A stretch of DNA of 64,000 bases from Otis tarda (taxonomy: Eukaryota; Chordata; Aves; Otidiformes; Otididae): NCBI GenBank assembly GCA_026413225.1, contig CM048552.1:186654053-186718052 (forward strand), in the 5' to 3' direction. The notes under the pieces were generated by a model. That model ran no database searches. It had not been told where the DNA came from and saw nothing but the letters and a program-made list of their open reading frames with translations. Both the position numbers and the translations under genes were made by a program. Every line of letters starts with the position of its first letter. Position 1 is the stretch's first letter. Below are positions 12,723 to 25,660 of this stretch, in pieces.

Positions 12723-15700
12723 TAAATGTGTGAAAAGCTGTAAAAGAGGAATTTGACATACATGCAAGAAACATTTCAAAATAAGCTACAGGAGGATATT
12801 TTTGTATAGTACTTAAAACAGCTGAAAGAAGTAATGAGAGTTAATTCAGTCCTGGATCTGATAGTGATCAGAAAAAAAAAAAAGATACTAGATCTAAAAT
12901 GAAGACCTTATGAATGTACAATACTTCTGGTTTAATGAAGAGACCAGAAAAAGGGTAAACATATTGTGAAAATTACTGACAGAAATGTAAAGAGTTTGAA
13001 GAGTAATAGCAGAAAGCTGGTTTAGCAATAACATTGCAATAGAATAAGAGCAAGATTCCACTGTAAATAAATACTTAGTGAAGTATGAAGTAGGAGAAAA
13101 GAAAACGGAACTGGAAATGGGAACTTTAAGCTTGCCATCATGCAAAGATAAAATAAAACAGAAAGAAAGCTCAGACCATATGATGCTATCTGAGAAAGCC
13201 TAATTATCTGCTTAGTTAGTATCGTTTTGCTACTATAATCTGAAAATATGTGAAACTTTTAAAGAAACACTAGAAAGCAGATTTTTTTCCCAAATTTCTT
13301 CAACTCTTAATTTGTCTCTTTGTTTCCGATAGAGAAATACTGAATAAAAGGAAATCTGAGACACTGTCTACAAATCAGATCATTTATTTTAAAAGATAGT
13401 TGAAGAAACAGCAAACAAAAATGGTAACTGAAAATATACAAAAGTATCTGAAAATATGAAGGCATCCAGATTCTGTACCCCTGTTCTGCCCACTGGAGAT
13501 AGCACAAGGTAGCCAAGATCCATTCTGACCAACGTGGGAAAGTTACAGCCAGCCTAACACTGGCCTGTCCCTCTCCCATGCCAACAGCTCTCATCCTTTG
13601 CACAGGTTTGGTAATGGGAGCATAAGAAGGTACACCTTCTCTCTACCAATTTTCACCTGCATTTAATTTCTTAGATGACATCTAGAAAACAAAACAGGCC
13701 ACAGCCTGGTCAAGAGCTGGTAGCAAATTGCAGCTCACATTCACATGGCTAACCCATCTGCTCTCCCGAGGCAGGGTGGCCTCGTTCATACTGCCTACGA
13801 AGAACAGCCCCTAAGCCATGGTATTCCCCAGATCTTGCTGTGTCTTACCTGAGTGCTTGTTGGCCTGGGCCAAAAGCATACCGCAGAGCATGCTAAGAGT
13901 TAAATGGCTCCATGGATTATCACATGGTGGAGCCCAGGCATGTGCCTGGGCCCTGTTTAGCTCAGTAAAACAGATGTAACCTTGTGAACTACATCCAGTT
14001 GGCAATAATTACAACTGTACGAGCCTGCTCTAAATTAAAATCCCAATGGCATGAAAACTAATAATCTACAGGTATCTTTCAGACTACTGTTTCTTGAACA
14101 GAAATCTCAATGAATGTATAAATTTGGATGTAATGTGTGACTTAAAGGAAAGAAAGTGTAGAAAATCTGAAAAATCGCTAGACTAAGTAAGTCAGAGGAG
14201 GATAATAAAAGGCAAAATGGTGCTTATCTGATGTGGAAGTATTTTAAAATGGAAATTGGAAAGCCAGTCAGATAAGTGGATATTCTTTTCAAAATAAGCA
14301 AGGTTACAAAGAAGTCAGTATATGACCATTTAAGTAAACAGATTTAGTTAATTATTAAAATGCAGTTTGGGTCACACCTGTGTGGACCTCCTTGTAGAAT
14401 AAAAGCCTGAAATACAATGCATTTGCTTCTGGTGTTTTATTCTGAGACTTTTGAGAAGGACCTGATGCTGAATTGGGCACACTTCAATATAAAATAATGA
14501 CCTCATCATGCACATGATGGGATAAGTGGTTTACTGAATACTTACACAGATTTAAAAAAGGGATATGCAATAATATTTTGGGATTAACGTAATCTCTATG
14601 TTACTGGGACAATTTTCCAGCATGTGATGTAATTACCATTAGGTTCCAGGTCATACTTTGACCTAGTGAGGTCACCAATTATTTTCACGATCATTTCTAA
14701 TTTTACAGGTTATAGAAAACTATGTACAGGGTGCACAAAAAGGGGAAATAAAATTACATTCATTAAATCTGAAAACAGAAAATAAAAAGGGAAGGGAAAA
14801 TATGGCAAGTCAGACAATGCTGGAACATAATGCTTTAGCATTCAGTTGAATATTGTCTTTTAAGTTACTCAGAGGTAAAGAGAGGAAATAAACTGCTCAA
14901 AATAAAACTATATGCAGATTCTGAAAGAAGGTGAGCTCCTCTGGTGACTGCTGAGGATCTCCAGCTCTGACTTTACTTTGAAAAAAAGTGATCCTTGAAA
15001 CATCTGTGTAAAGCATGGTAAACTCAAAAAAGGTATCACAATGCCATGCAAAGAAAACTGTCTGGTTTGTATATTGCATGTGAAAATATAAAATTAAGGA
15101 GCTACTAGATCTGATATATATTGTGCTGTTACAACCACACCTTATAATACTCAAGGCATTTTGGTATGGCGTCACAGGTAGTTTAAAAGAAAATAGATCA
15201 ATGCAAAACAAGGTCACCCCTCTCATGAAAACGCGCTAAATTTACTCAATATATGTAATCCACAAACAAAGCAGTCTGGAGTGATTGAAATTATTCTATA
15301 TAAATTTAGTCAGTATATAAAGGATGTAAATGAAATAAAGAAATTTAGCAACATTTTAGGGATGCTATAGATCAAAGGAAAGGTGTTTGGAAAGGATTCT
15401 TGATAGGAAATTATTCTTATTGGAACACCAAGAAGCAAACAGACCATCATAACAACTATTCAGCGATAAATTTACCTATAGATTAAGTAGCATAATTTAT
15501 TTGGAGGAGCAGTCCTGCAGAAATGCAGGCAGCCCTTCTGGAGGAACGAACTGGCTGTTATAGCTTTACTGTATTGCCATCAACTGTATGTGCAACACAG
15601 TGCAACTACATTGGGAAGAATAACTTCTGTAATACAAATGTATGATTCTATACCTTTGGCTTGCTTTGGCTTCAGTAGAGTTATGTTCCTGCAAATAATA

Positions 15701-17703
15701 GAAATATGTTCTTGCAAATAATAGAAACTACATTAAAAAAAAAGATAACATAACTGAAAAATATAAGAAAGTAGAATTATGTACACCTAGATAGAGAAAA
15801 ACATAAAGCAAATCTGTCACATATATTACGTATCTAGCTGAAAAAAAAGAAGTGTTCTTTCTTAAAATGACCTTGTAATTGTGAAATTGAAATACATTAT
15901 GTAAATTCTCATAGTAGGATCCCCTTGGGCATAATTTTAGAAAATGACATGAAACAACCAAACAAAATATTTGAAGTTGTCCACTTCTCTCTGAATACAT
16001 TGCATATTCTAAACCTAATGTCTGAACTGCCACAACTGGTAGTTCCTGTTTTGAGGAAAAAAGTCATTTTAAGACTTCTATGAAAAACAGATTCTGAAAA
16101 ATGTTATGGCAGATAGTGCAGGTATGACTGTCTGCTGGAGAAGTGTTCATGAACTGCTTCTCTCTTAATTGCAAATGCATTCTGTGCCATCACTCCTGCT
16201 TAAATAATCACTTGTTGAGGGTTTGTCTCTCTATGTTTCCCGAGGAAGTGGGGGGAAATCGTTTTTAGGAGCTGCTGGAACCTACGTTGGAGTATGGCAA
16301 GGAGTAGATGACTACACCAGAATTTTGGCTGAAGGGTAGAGGAATTGTAAAAAGGCTTTTCCAGTGATGGGGAATGGGTGGCTCTGAGCAGGAGTGTAAG
16401 GCTGCTGGGAGCCCTTAACGCCTATTTACTAATTTAGTATATTGAGAGCACACCTAGGCATCATGGGATTTGGATGTTTTGCAGTTGGGTAGATTAAGTA
16501 GATTATGAAGAACAACTACTAAATTTCAGGAATTCATTATTAAAGTACCCTATGAATAAACTATATGCATATTAAAAAGCAAAACCAAACCATAGAAACC
16601 ACTTCTTAGAAGAACTTTCATATGTGACTGTGGTGCAGTTGCGTAGTCTGTGCAAGTGAAGTAGAGCAAACAAGCAGAAAATCTGGGCTAGATGTCATAA
16701 ACCATTGCCCAGTTTTTCATGTCCTGTCTTTTTTTTTTTTCCCTTCCTTCTTTCCAATGAAAGAATTTGGAGATTTCTGGGATAAACTATCTCTGGTTAA
16801 AAGAGACTCAAGTTAAAGAGACTCTATTCTCTAGAGGCAGCATCTAGAAATAAATGTGAAGACGGCGAGTTGCTGCAGCATTTAGAGCACTTATTTGATC
16901 TGTTATTATCTTACATCCTTTGTTTTACTTTTCTTGGTCCAAAATGTTTCTACTTTATTCAGACAAAACTCATTGAAAACAATGCAGAACCTGACATACT
17001 TTTACCACAAATAATTGTGTAATCATCGAAGAGAGACTCCATAGTATACTTCAACTAGCAACATCCCTCTGCCTCCATTTCAGCAGACATTATCTGTTTT
17101 GAGACAAAGAGAGAGATGCAGGCTTTAACTAAAATCTTCCTTCTATTATGCCTGATTCTCAAAGAAGACTAGATTTATGGCTGCCTGTCCATCCATCTAT
17201 CTGTCTGCTTATTTATTAAGAATATTATAATTCTTGGTTTAGCTTTAAATGTAAAAATGAAAGTTGTAGTATCATGAAGTAGAAGGTATACAAAATCCCT
17301 GTTTTATTCAGTTATTTTAAGAAAAGGGAAAAGTGAGTGAATTATTCTACACTCAAAGAAAATTAACTGTCATTACTAATTTCAGAAAAAAAAGTTACAG
17401 AAGAGATGGACAGATGTATTTTGTTTCAATGGTCTATGAGGCCTGCTGCTCTAGAGTACCACAACACTGCAAGCAATATCGATACTACCTAGTTTTACAG
17501 ATGAAGCAAAATCAAAGAACACTCATGCAAAATGGCCAGAATAAAAGTCAGTGAATAAAACTGTTGTATCACTGTGTTAAAATAAAGGCTGGAAAAGGAA
17601 AATTATTTCAGTTTCCAGGTAAAGGTGAATCCATGGGAGAGCACATGAGTGAAAAGGTTTTTAGGAAGCAAGATTTATAAGGCACATTTCAAAAGTGCTG
17701 TAT

Positions 17704-17970
17704 TTGTTTAGTCTAGAGAAGAGAAGACTGGGGAAAACAATCTGACATCTGAAGATTATTGTGAAGAGATAGTCATCAATTGTCTTTTCTACCCAGTTGT
17801 GGAAGGACAAGAAAAAAAATTACCTTAATTTACAGTGAAGAAGAACAGGCTACATACTTGGAAAATCCCTCTAAGTACAAAGACAGTTAAAGATTGGAAC
17901 CAGGCTATCTGGCGATGCTGAAGCATCTTCCTCACTGGCAATTCAGAACAGATTAGACAAAAAGTTTCTG
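17704..17970 (+). mobile_element. Ancient CR1 LINE fragment, end of ORF2
   Basis: Sense-strand landmarks of the CR1 ORF2 C-terminus appear in order: TTTAGTCTAGAGAAGAGAAG (FSLEKRR), the segment for LITLYNY at about 17,750, GTGGAAGGACAAG near 17,800, TTACAGTGAAG near 17,830, AAAGATTGGAACCAGGCTA (HWNRL) at about 17,888, and CAGATTAGACAAAAAG at 17,950. Frameshifts and substitutions are frequent, so this is an old copy. The terminal 3' repeat is not seen. Confidence 0.75.
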
Positions 17971-20900
17971 TCATCACAATGCTCTTACATCTGTCATCTT
18001 TCATACTTGTTGGCTCCACTCAATACATAATCTCGAATATTAAGAAGTCATTTGACAAATAAATTCGGAATGTAGAGATGAAATTGGATAGTCTGAACAC
18101 ATGATAAATCATCAAAAATGCAGGTATATTTTTTGTCAATAGATGTATTCCTGTATTTTGTATGCCTTGCTATATTTTAATTTTCACTTTTTTAAATTTT
18201 AAAGTTCATATTTATATAATTTCTATTTACAGATCATCAATAAGGATAAAGCATTTATCTATTCATGCAAGCAGTACTATTACTCTGCTTACAGTTACGT
18301 GGTCCCCTGGGCAGGAAGCTGGTTTCAGCATTGTCAGTACCCTTTTTCCTTGGCCTCTAATTCTGTCTAGCACTTTAAAGCTTTGTAGATATTACGGGGT
18401 AATATTCTGCATTCAAAACACATGTAGTTTCTTTTCAGTCACATACAGATAACTAGAGTTTATTATTTGACAGAATATCTGAAAAAGTCTCATTCCTAAA
18501 CAAAACCAGAACTTTGATGATGAATTTTACTTTCTGTGGTTAACAGCCTACTTTTACTCTGATAAGTAAAGCCTGCTAGTAATAAAAATGAAACCTAGTA
18601 TCTATACTGTGATAATGGAACCCTAAAGTGAAATTAGTTAGTGATATTAGAAAGTATCACTTATATTTCTGCTCCAAACCTCAACATATTTTATTTTCCT
18701 GTACTCAAAAACAGCATTAAAGAATATGTATGGTTCATGTTACCAACAGTCATGGCCTTCATTATAATGTGAATCATTTGTGTATATGCTTTTGTTAGAG
18801 CATAAAATATGTAACATAAGAGATCAAGGATATTGAAGGAATGAAGATCACTTGCCTATTCAGAATACTGACAGAATGAATTCAGTCTGTTCAGAATACT
18901 GGCTAGTATGTCTGTTCTAAGAAATTAAATTTGAAGGATGATGAGAAAACTGTTTATGTTTATTACTGTGATAATCTGTTAGCTGCGTAAGGACTTACAT
19001 GTTCATATCAAATAATAATTAAAGTCTTCAAATTAAAATGTTTCTTTTCTAGTGTTTTTTCTTGTATTGGGTCTGCAATAGGACGGCTGTGAACATTTGT
19101 AAATGGACATTTTATTGTACTTTCTTTCCTCAAATTTTGTTAGAAATGCTTCAATTATTAGAAGCAGCTGTATTAAAAATGTGACTAGCGTACAGAGAAT
19201 CAAGTGCCTTTCACTCAGTTAACCTCCCAGGGAGGAAGATCTAAGTAAGAAAAGTATCACCCCTTCACTTTTGTAGCTTGCCCTGTCTTGTTATCTTGAT
19301 ATAAAACCAAGAAGTTCCAGTCTAACTTTTCTGTTTAATACTGTACTTGAATAATCTAGATTTACTTGGCTGTGATTTATGTTTTTCTTTTAAAGTAGGA
19401 GACATCTGCTTATGCTATTTGAGCATTAACTTAGAAAGAGACCACCAAAGTCTTAAAACCTTTATAATACAAGCCAATCTGGAGAAAGATTGTTGTCAAC
19501 TTGATGTCTTTAATTTTGGGAGTCTTATTTGCCAACAGTAATTGACTGCATTATAACTTTGTTTGCTTCAGGCAAAATATACTGTATGTTAAAATTCCCA
19601 CAGATTTGTGGAACAAGAATATGAATCACATACCAGTGCACCTTTATATGAATACAGTTTATGTAGAAGAGAAACAGTATAGGTCAGAGAAGCTTGTGGA
19701 GGAACATGTCTAGCAAATAGCTTTAGAATGTTTAACTCACACTTTTTTACAATGATAAGAAAACATAATTCCTGGATATAAGTTAAATACTGCTTCAGAA
19801 AGGCCTCTAAAAGTTGAGTCACTTGACTTTTCATGAAAGTCAGGGAAGTAGTTTATAATCCAAGATGTTTTGTGAAGAGAGAATAATGGCTCTAAATCAT
19901 GAGGTGCCTTAATGAATTGAAGAAATTGAGAAAAATGAAAAAACTACTAAGACTCCTTTTACTTACAGTTGAAATCTAAAGTTGTCTGGGTTTACTTGTC
20001 AGAACTTGCTCTTCAACATGTATATTAATTTAATATTTTTTAACATTCACATTTATATTTATAGTTTGAAGTTATGAAATGCAAACTATATTTTCAGATT
20101 TCCCATTTAATATTTTATTGAACAGTTTAAAAATAATTTTTGCAGACTAAAGAAAACATTTACTTAACCAGAGGGGATTTATTATGATGAGAAATTTAGT
20201 TTTCCTGCATATCTTCAGAGGCCTAATGCAGCTACAACAGAAGTCAACCCCCAGCAAGGTGCCTGTGTCTATTTTGGATAGTATGATATTCGGGAAAATA
20301 TAGAGGTAATAATATAGAAGAATCTAATGCCCCTTTTGTATGTACCAATGAATTTATTAGTTAATAATTTTGAAAATATTACAGATTAAATAAGAACATT
20401 CAGAAACACTAAGAATAATGAAAGAGTGGTTAGGAAGAAAAAGAATATATGCAGTTTGATTAAGTGAGGTAAACAACCATATGCAAGGAAACTGGAATGA
20501 TATAATATTTATTTAAGTTGGCAGGAGAATGTGTAATTGGAGGTAGAACTGGGAAAACATGGTGTGCAGTTATTCTGAGTTACTCTGTTTTAGCAGATTT
20601 AATAATGTTTTAAAGTGGTGGTAATCCCCTTATTTAACATAACCGCAATTGGACTGGACAAAGTAGTAAAAACTGTACTTCAGAAAAACAATCTTATGGT
20701 TGGATATAAGTTGGAAAGTATAAGCATTAGCATTTAGAAGCGTGGAATTTTTTTCAGACAGTTTTGAGAAAGAAATTTTTTTAAATGTCAGAATTAAGAA
20801 ATATTTTCTCTGGGATACTAGGAAGTGTATTTATTTGTAGTTTTGGGCTCTCCAGACTAATATTGTGATGTACAGTAACAGTACAAAGAGACAATTGCTT

Positions 20901-21199
20901 TCTTAAGGCAGTGTGTGTGTGTGTTAATTTATATAGCACAGTTTTCCATCTAAAAGTTAGCCAAAGCACAGAGAGCTATTTTAATTGCCCAATTTTTATA
21001 AAGTGCTTGAATAACTTATCTGGGATGCTTTTGGCTGCTTCTTTGAGCGGTTGTGTAGACGGATTTCATTGCTGGTGTGTATGTGCCCCACGAGTGCAAA
21101 GACAAATTGTTTGGACAAGCAAGAGTCCATTAGATGGTATCAGCAGGCTACTGCTTGAAGCACCCTCATGTCCTCTATCCTCAGGGCATTAAATAGCAA

Positions 21200-21213
21200 C
21201 ATGAATATTCATG
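21200..21213. promoter_or_regulatory. Palindromic POU/PIT-1-like site
   Basis: CATGAATATTCATG is a perfect 14-bp palindrome. Each half fits the PIT-1-type consensus (A/T)(A/T)TATNCAT, so a POU-domain dimer is a reasonable ligand. It lies in a single-copy block with further AT-rich homeodomain-like motifs. Binding is inferred from sequence only. Confidence 0.35.
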
Positions 21214-21492
21214 ATTTCACTATTTCCGTCATACCACAAGGATGGAAATAATGCAGTGTACGTACTGCGTGATTCATTTAACTTTATATGTAACAGTATA
21301 ATTAATTTCATGCAGTAAATTAAGTCTCCTTATGACCATTAGCAAAATACAGTTTGAGTTAACATACTAGATATATCTAGATATATGGATAAAGAAGTCT
21401 TAAGTTACTGGGGTTTAAGATATTCCCTAGTGTGATTCTGCAGAGAGCAACATCTCCCATAGTATTTCCATTTTCCAAGAGGAAATATGCAG

Positions 21493-21524
21493 TGAGGGAG
21501 GGAGGAAGGGAGGAAGGGGGGGAG
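21493..21524. repeat. (GGGA/GGAA)n simple repeat
   Basis: Purine-only run of GGGA and GGAA units ending in a 7-G run. Polypurine tract, microsatellite-like; no other role visible. Confidence 0.9.
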
Positions 21525-23361
21525 AAGACTTCCCTTGAACAGAAATAAATTTATTTCTAAATTCCACAAGTAAAGCTATAGTTCTGATTTAAGACAATAT
21601 CTCTTATTAGATGTCCTGAAAGCTATGATTCTGAGCTTCTGGGACATACCCATTACCAGGGTCCACTTGTATTGGCAGGGAAGTCTGATGAAAGCAAGAG
21701 GAACGTGATTCCCGGCAGAAGTTGCTGCCCAGGCATGTAGCAAGGGATAAGAGATTCATCAGCAATATGATGTGTCTTTGATTCATGTATTTTAAAGTCC
21801 AGGGCCTGAAAAGACCTATTTTATTACTTGCATGCTTCCTGCAGGGACCTTAATAGTGACTGGCTTTGTGTTAAGTACCTTGTGTATTTATAGCCCTGAT
21901 AGTAGTGAATGTCTTTGTATTTTCAGTTATCGTGTTGTACGTAGTGCTGAGTGACTTGTTGGCCTTGTGGCTTTTCTCTCTCTTAGTCTCTAACAAGCTC
22001 TCCAGCTTATTAGAAACAATAAACACCAGAAATAGATTCCCTTCTACGACTGATTGCAGAAGCAAATGTACCATTACAAATCAGTGACAGAGCCTCTGTA
22101 TCTACAGCTTTCCAGGAAGGGTGAGTGGGTTAGCAGTTCAGTGTCAACTATCAGTGCCTCAGCACTTTCATTTGCTGTTTCAAATTCAGACTGGAGTAGT
22201 ATCCATAATCTCCTAACCAATCACTAATCCTCAGGGATTTTGAACTGCCAGCCTGTAAGATGTCTATTTTTACATAAGGGTCCATGCAGCAGAGAAAATA
22301 CATTAGATTCCTCAATAGGAACACTAGACTACATTACAGAGTGCTATACTCTTCAGTCTTTCTCGTAATGCAAGCAGGAATTTTCTGTTGGTTTTGTGTT
22401 CCCCCTGCCTCCTCCCAGAAGGTAGCCATCATCACAGCCTGTCTCAGAAGATAAGTGTAGTACCACAACAGATGATTGATTCCATTCACACAGGTCTAAA
22501 ACTATATGATCAATAGTTCTCAGAAGTACAAAACCAGCAACACTGATTTGTAACACTTGGTTATGGTTTTGCTGTTATATTTAATATTATCAAGAGCTTT
22601 TTACTTCCCAGAGGAGAGATCCTAGATAGTAACAGGTCAATTAAATCAGCTTCTAGGTCATCTTTTAAGATCAGTGAAAACATCTCAGAATTTATAATCT
22701 CCCACAAAACATTTTGTACTTTATCTACATTGTGCACAAAGTTGACTGGAACCACAGCCTTGTCACCACCTGATACATGCTGCATCAGATGTTTATGGTA
22801 CAACAAAGAAGTCCCCTGCTCATTAAGCTTTGAACAAACGATACTCAGTACAGCGTCGTCTTCATACCTTAATGTAGCAAGGGTCAGGGTGGGAGACAGG
22901 TCTACTCAGAGATAGGGATTTGCTCACATTCAAAATCTCTGTGATGCTCAGGGGATGCTTTGTCTCTGTCTAAATATCTCAGAGTCAGGACCCTCTGCCT
23001 TGAACAAAATGTACATTTGGTTTTTTGTTGTTTCTCAGGGACTTTCAAAAAAAAGTGCTGATAGTCAATCTGATAATTAGTTATATGTTTTGTCAACAAG
23101 CCAGTGAGGGGCAAGACCATCTTCGGGAACTTGTGTGACATATGGCTCTGAATTAAGCCAGGCAGAACCAGGCAACATTTGGGGTTAGAGCTGGTAACAT
23201 CTGAGGCTTTGAGCTTTTCTAACCCTCAGCATATCGCAGACCATTGCAGCAGGGAGTCAACAGCAATGACCTGCCTTCCAGAATTACCTTTTTCAAACGG
23301 GGACTCCCAAATATGCACTTGTGCATAACAGACAGAAATAGGTGTCCTGTTCTAACTAGGG

Positions 23362-23500
23362 GAATCATGGAATAGAATCATATAATAGTTTGGGTTGGAA
23401 GGGACCTTTAAAGGCCATCTAGTCCAACTCCCCTGCAAGAAGCAAGGACTTCTCCAACTAGATCAGGTTGCTCAGAGCCTCATCCAACCTGGCCTTGATG
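23362..23500 (-). mobile_element. CR1 LINE 3' end, short copy
   Basis: Plus-strand text begins with the doubled terminal repeat (AATAGAATCATATAATAG), then GGGTTGGAAGGGACCTTT and the complement of the TTGGACTAGATGGCC segment, and stops after CATCCAACCTGGCCTTGA. About 140 bp of a severely 5'-truncated CR1, close to the young bird consensus. Confidence 0.95.
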
Positions 23501-24967
23501 CTGAGAGCTCCTGAAAAAATGTTTTGTTTACCTATTTAATAACATGGAGCTTGTATGTTTTGGGTTTTTTTTAACCTTTATTTGTGTCTTGTGAAACTTT
23601 CATTGCAAATTCCTTACTTGCTTAGCCAGACATACTCTTCCGAAATAATAATCAGATCCGGCAGCCAAACCCAGTGTCATTATAGCTGATAGACTGGGTG
23701 TTGCCTAGGTGAAATCTGCTGACAGAAACTATTTTGCAACAGTACAGATCATTTTGTGTCAAATAGAGTCACTTTAACTAGAGTTACTCATAAACCTAAA
23801 TGAAAAGACTTTCTGTTTGAGTATCTTAGCATCATCAGTCTCCCTTAACCTCCTCCACTTCAGTAGTACGGGACTTTTCAATAGCTTTGACACTAACTGG
23901 AGTTTACATAATTTCTCCAAGAGTGCATTTTTCTCCAATAGCTACTTCTCTTCTTCTGTACAGGGATACAATATACCTTATGTTGTGGTAAGATTTCTGA
24001 AAGGCCTTTGTTTATATTTTTACCTAAGAATGGAGATCTGTCTTACCTATCCATCTAATTTTTTTACTAAGAGAAACTGGGCTTTCCTGCCTGCTTGGTA
24101 AATATTCCTGTGCCTTGTAAAACACATAGCAGGGAAAATGGGAGTATACTGCATGGGTTATGAATCTCCTACTGAAATAACAGGAACTCTCACAAGCTTC
24201 TGCTGTTTTAATTATTATGTTAACTGTGCCTGCTTAAGGTCTACTATGAAAAAATGCCTTCCTCTTGTAGAGGAAGCTTGAACTGCTTTATCTTCAGTTT
24301 TCTACTTAAAATTTACATTGATTCCTTGAGCTTTAATTCTTAGCAAGTAATGTGCTTAGAATGGGGCTGATTTCTGTGGATTGGCACATTTTCTTCTCTT
24401 CATTTCCACTCCCTACTATTCTTTTAGATTCTCCTTGCAGAAAGATCAGCAGGGTTTTAAGAGCACAATATGCATGACTGCATCTTTTCCTCTAATGCAT
24501 CTTCCCTAACAGTGGGAAAGAATGGCTCTCTCAGAATGTGCTCATCTAAGCTTCCAGTTCCCCAGGATCTTGGAAGGACTTCTGTGCAATAGCAGCTTCA
24601 GCATCTGCCACAGATAGCAGGCAAACTGGTTGTTGATTGGCAGAGCTAAGAAGAAATAGATTTCCAATATAGGGGCAACAGACTTCAGAGACTTTAATTA
24701 CAGCACCTCTCTAACACTTCTTCAAAATAGCAATAAATGTTTTAAAATCACACATGAAAAGGATGGACAGGGACCAGCTTCTCACCTTCTCTATCAATAA
24801 AGAAAATGATGGTGCATCAGATGAAGTTGGCAGTAGGCAGGTTCAATAGTACAATAAATTATATTGTTTTATATGCCTGTCAGTAATATACTTGCAACAT
24901 TATTTGGCTAGACAGTATGGATGAAAGAAGTCCACACAGATCTAAGTAGAGACTGAATAAGACCTTT
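23501..24967. other. No gene recognised
   Basis: Unique sequence of ordinary composition. A poly-T run at 23,562-23,571 and pyrimidine-rich patches are present; no exon or repeat can be supported. Confidence 0.5.
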
Positions 24968-25660
24968 TTACCAGGGCCTGGAGTGACAGGACAAGGGGCA
25001 ATGGTTTTAAACTGAAAGAGGGTAGATCAGCCATAAGGAAAAAATATTTTACAGTGAGGGTGGTGGAACACTGCAACAGGTTGCCCAGAGAGGTGGTGCA
25101 TGCCGCTCCTGGTTTTGTTTAGTGAGAGGTGGCTATGGTGGCAGCTTCTGTAAGAAGCTTCTAGAAGTTGTTTCCCCTTTGTCCAGTGGACTCGGCTGGG
25201 CCTAAGGCAGACCTGCTGCCTGGCCAAGGCCAAGCCAATTGGTAGCAGAATGTTCCGTGATAACGCCTCTGCGATAACGTATTTAAGAAGGGGAAAAACA
25301 GAAAAAAAAAAAAAGAGATTATGTGAAGAAGCTGGAGTGAGGGCAGAGAAAGGGAGGCACAAGCTTTGTGCGCCCTGCAGCCCTCACCCTCTGGCCTCCC
25401 ACTGGGCGGCCCACTAGGCCGGACTCAGCCCAGCCTGGTTGCAAGAAGTGGGGGGAGAGAGAGAGAGACTGCGCAGTCAGGTCCTGATCGGGGCTAAACT
25501 ACAACAATGCCCCATCCCTGGAAACATTCAAGGCCAGGCTGGACCGGGCTCTGAGCAACCTGATCTGGTTGGAGATGTTCCTGCTCCTTGCAGGGGGGTT
25601 GGACTAGATGACATTTAAAGGTCCCTTCCACCCAAACTGTTCCATAACTGTTCCATGATC
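24968..25660 (+). mobile_element. CR1 LINE 3' part, interrupted by an LTR
   Basis: The left part (24,968 to about 25,106) reads ACCAGGGCCTGGAGTGACAG, then GGACAAGGGGCAATGG, then GGTTGCCCAGAGAGGTGG. The right part resumes at 25,507 with ATGCCCCATCCCTGG and runs through GGGGTTGGACTAGATGAC to GGTCCCTTCCACCCAAA and a decayed terminal repeat near 25,660. Removing 25,107-25,506 restores a continuous CR1 tail, which proves the order of events: CR1 first, LTR second. Confidence 0.96.
25107..25506 (+). mobile_element. Solo LTR nested in CR1 (same family as 52,965-53,659)
   Basis: A 400-bp block interrupts the CR1. It is flanked by a near-perfect 7-bp direct repeat, ATGCCGC at 25,100-25,106 and ATGCCCC at 25,507-25,513, which may be the target duplication. 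It ends in CA (ACTACAACA). Visible LTR features are CTGGTTTTG near the 5' end, CTTTGTCCAGTGGACTC, a TATA-like GTATTTAAGAAGGGG at about 25,278-25,292, an A-run, and a GA-rich segment near the 3' end. The opposite-strand copy at 53.6 kb aligns from TGCTGGTTTTG through GTATTTAAGAAGGGG to CAAGAAGTGG. The LTR start is set by that alignment and could be off by a few bases. No viral genes are present. Confidence 0.85.

Larger units (their letters stand above)
5286..17703. other. AT-rich gene-free interval
   Basis: About 12.4 kb with no exon or well-preserved transposon that I can support. It contains many short A/T runs (for example 6,007-6,020 and 11,547-11,558), pyrimidine-rich patches at about 9,690-9,900 and 10,380-10,520, a homeodomain-like AATTAATTAATT at 5,925-5,937, and the two repeats listed separately. 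At 16,955-16,985 CAGACAAAACTCATTGAAAA resembles a dispersed ancient amniote repeat (see 60,880). The low density of young repeats suits intergenic or long intronic DNA. Confidence 0.5.
17971..23361. other. AT-rich gene-free interval with conserved-looking block
   Basis: No coding exon recognised. The block 20,940-21,340 has mixed composition, no repeat signature and several homeodomain/POU-like sites, and is the best place in this interval to expect a conserved non-coding element. A short (GT)n lies at 20,911-20,923. An imperfect hairpin at 21,989-22,014 (arms TCTAACAAGCT and AGCTTATTAGA) makes both strands read similar short peptides, which is not coding evidence. Confidence 0.45.

Noticed and set aside
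21871..22087. Similar peptides on both strands (VSNKL, SLLET)
   Set aside because: An imperfect palindrome at 21,986-22,017 makes both strands read alike; it is not evidence of two genes.
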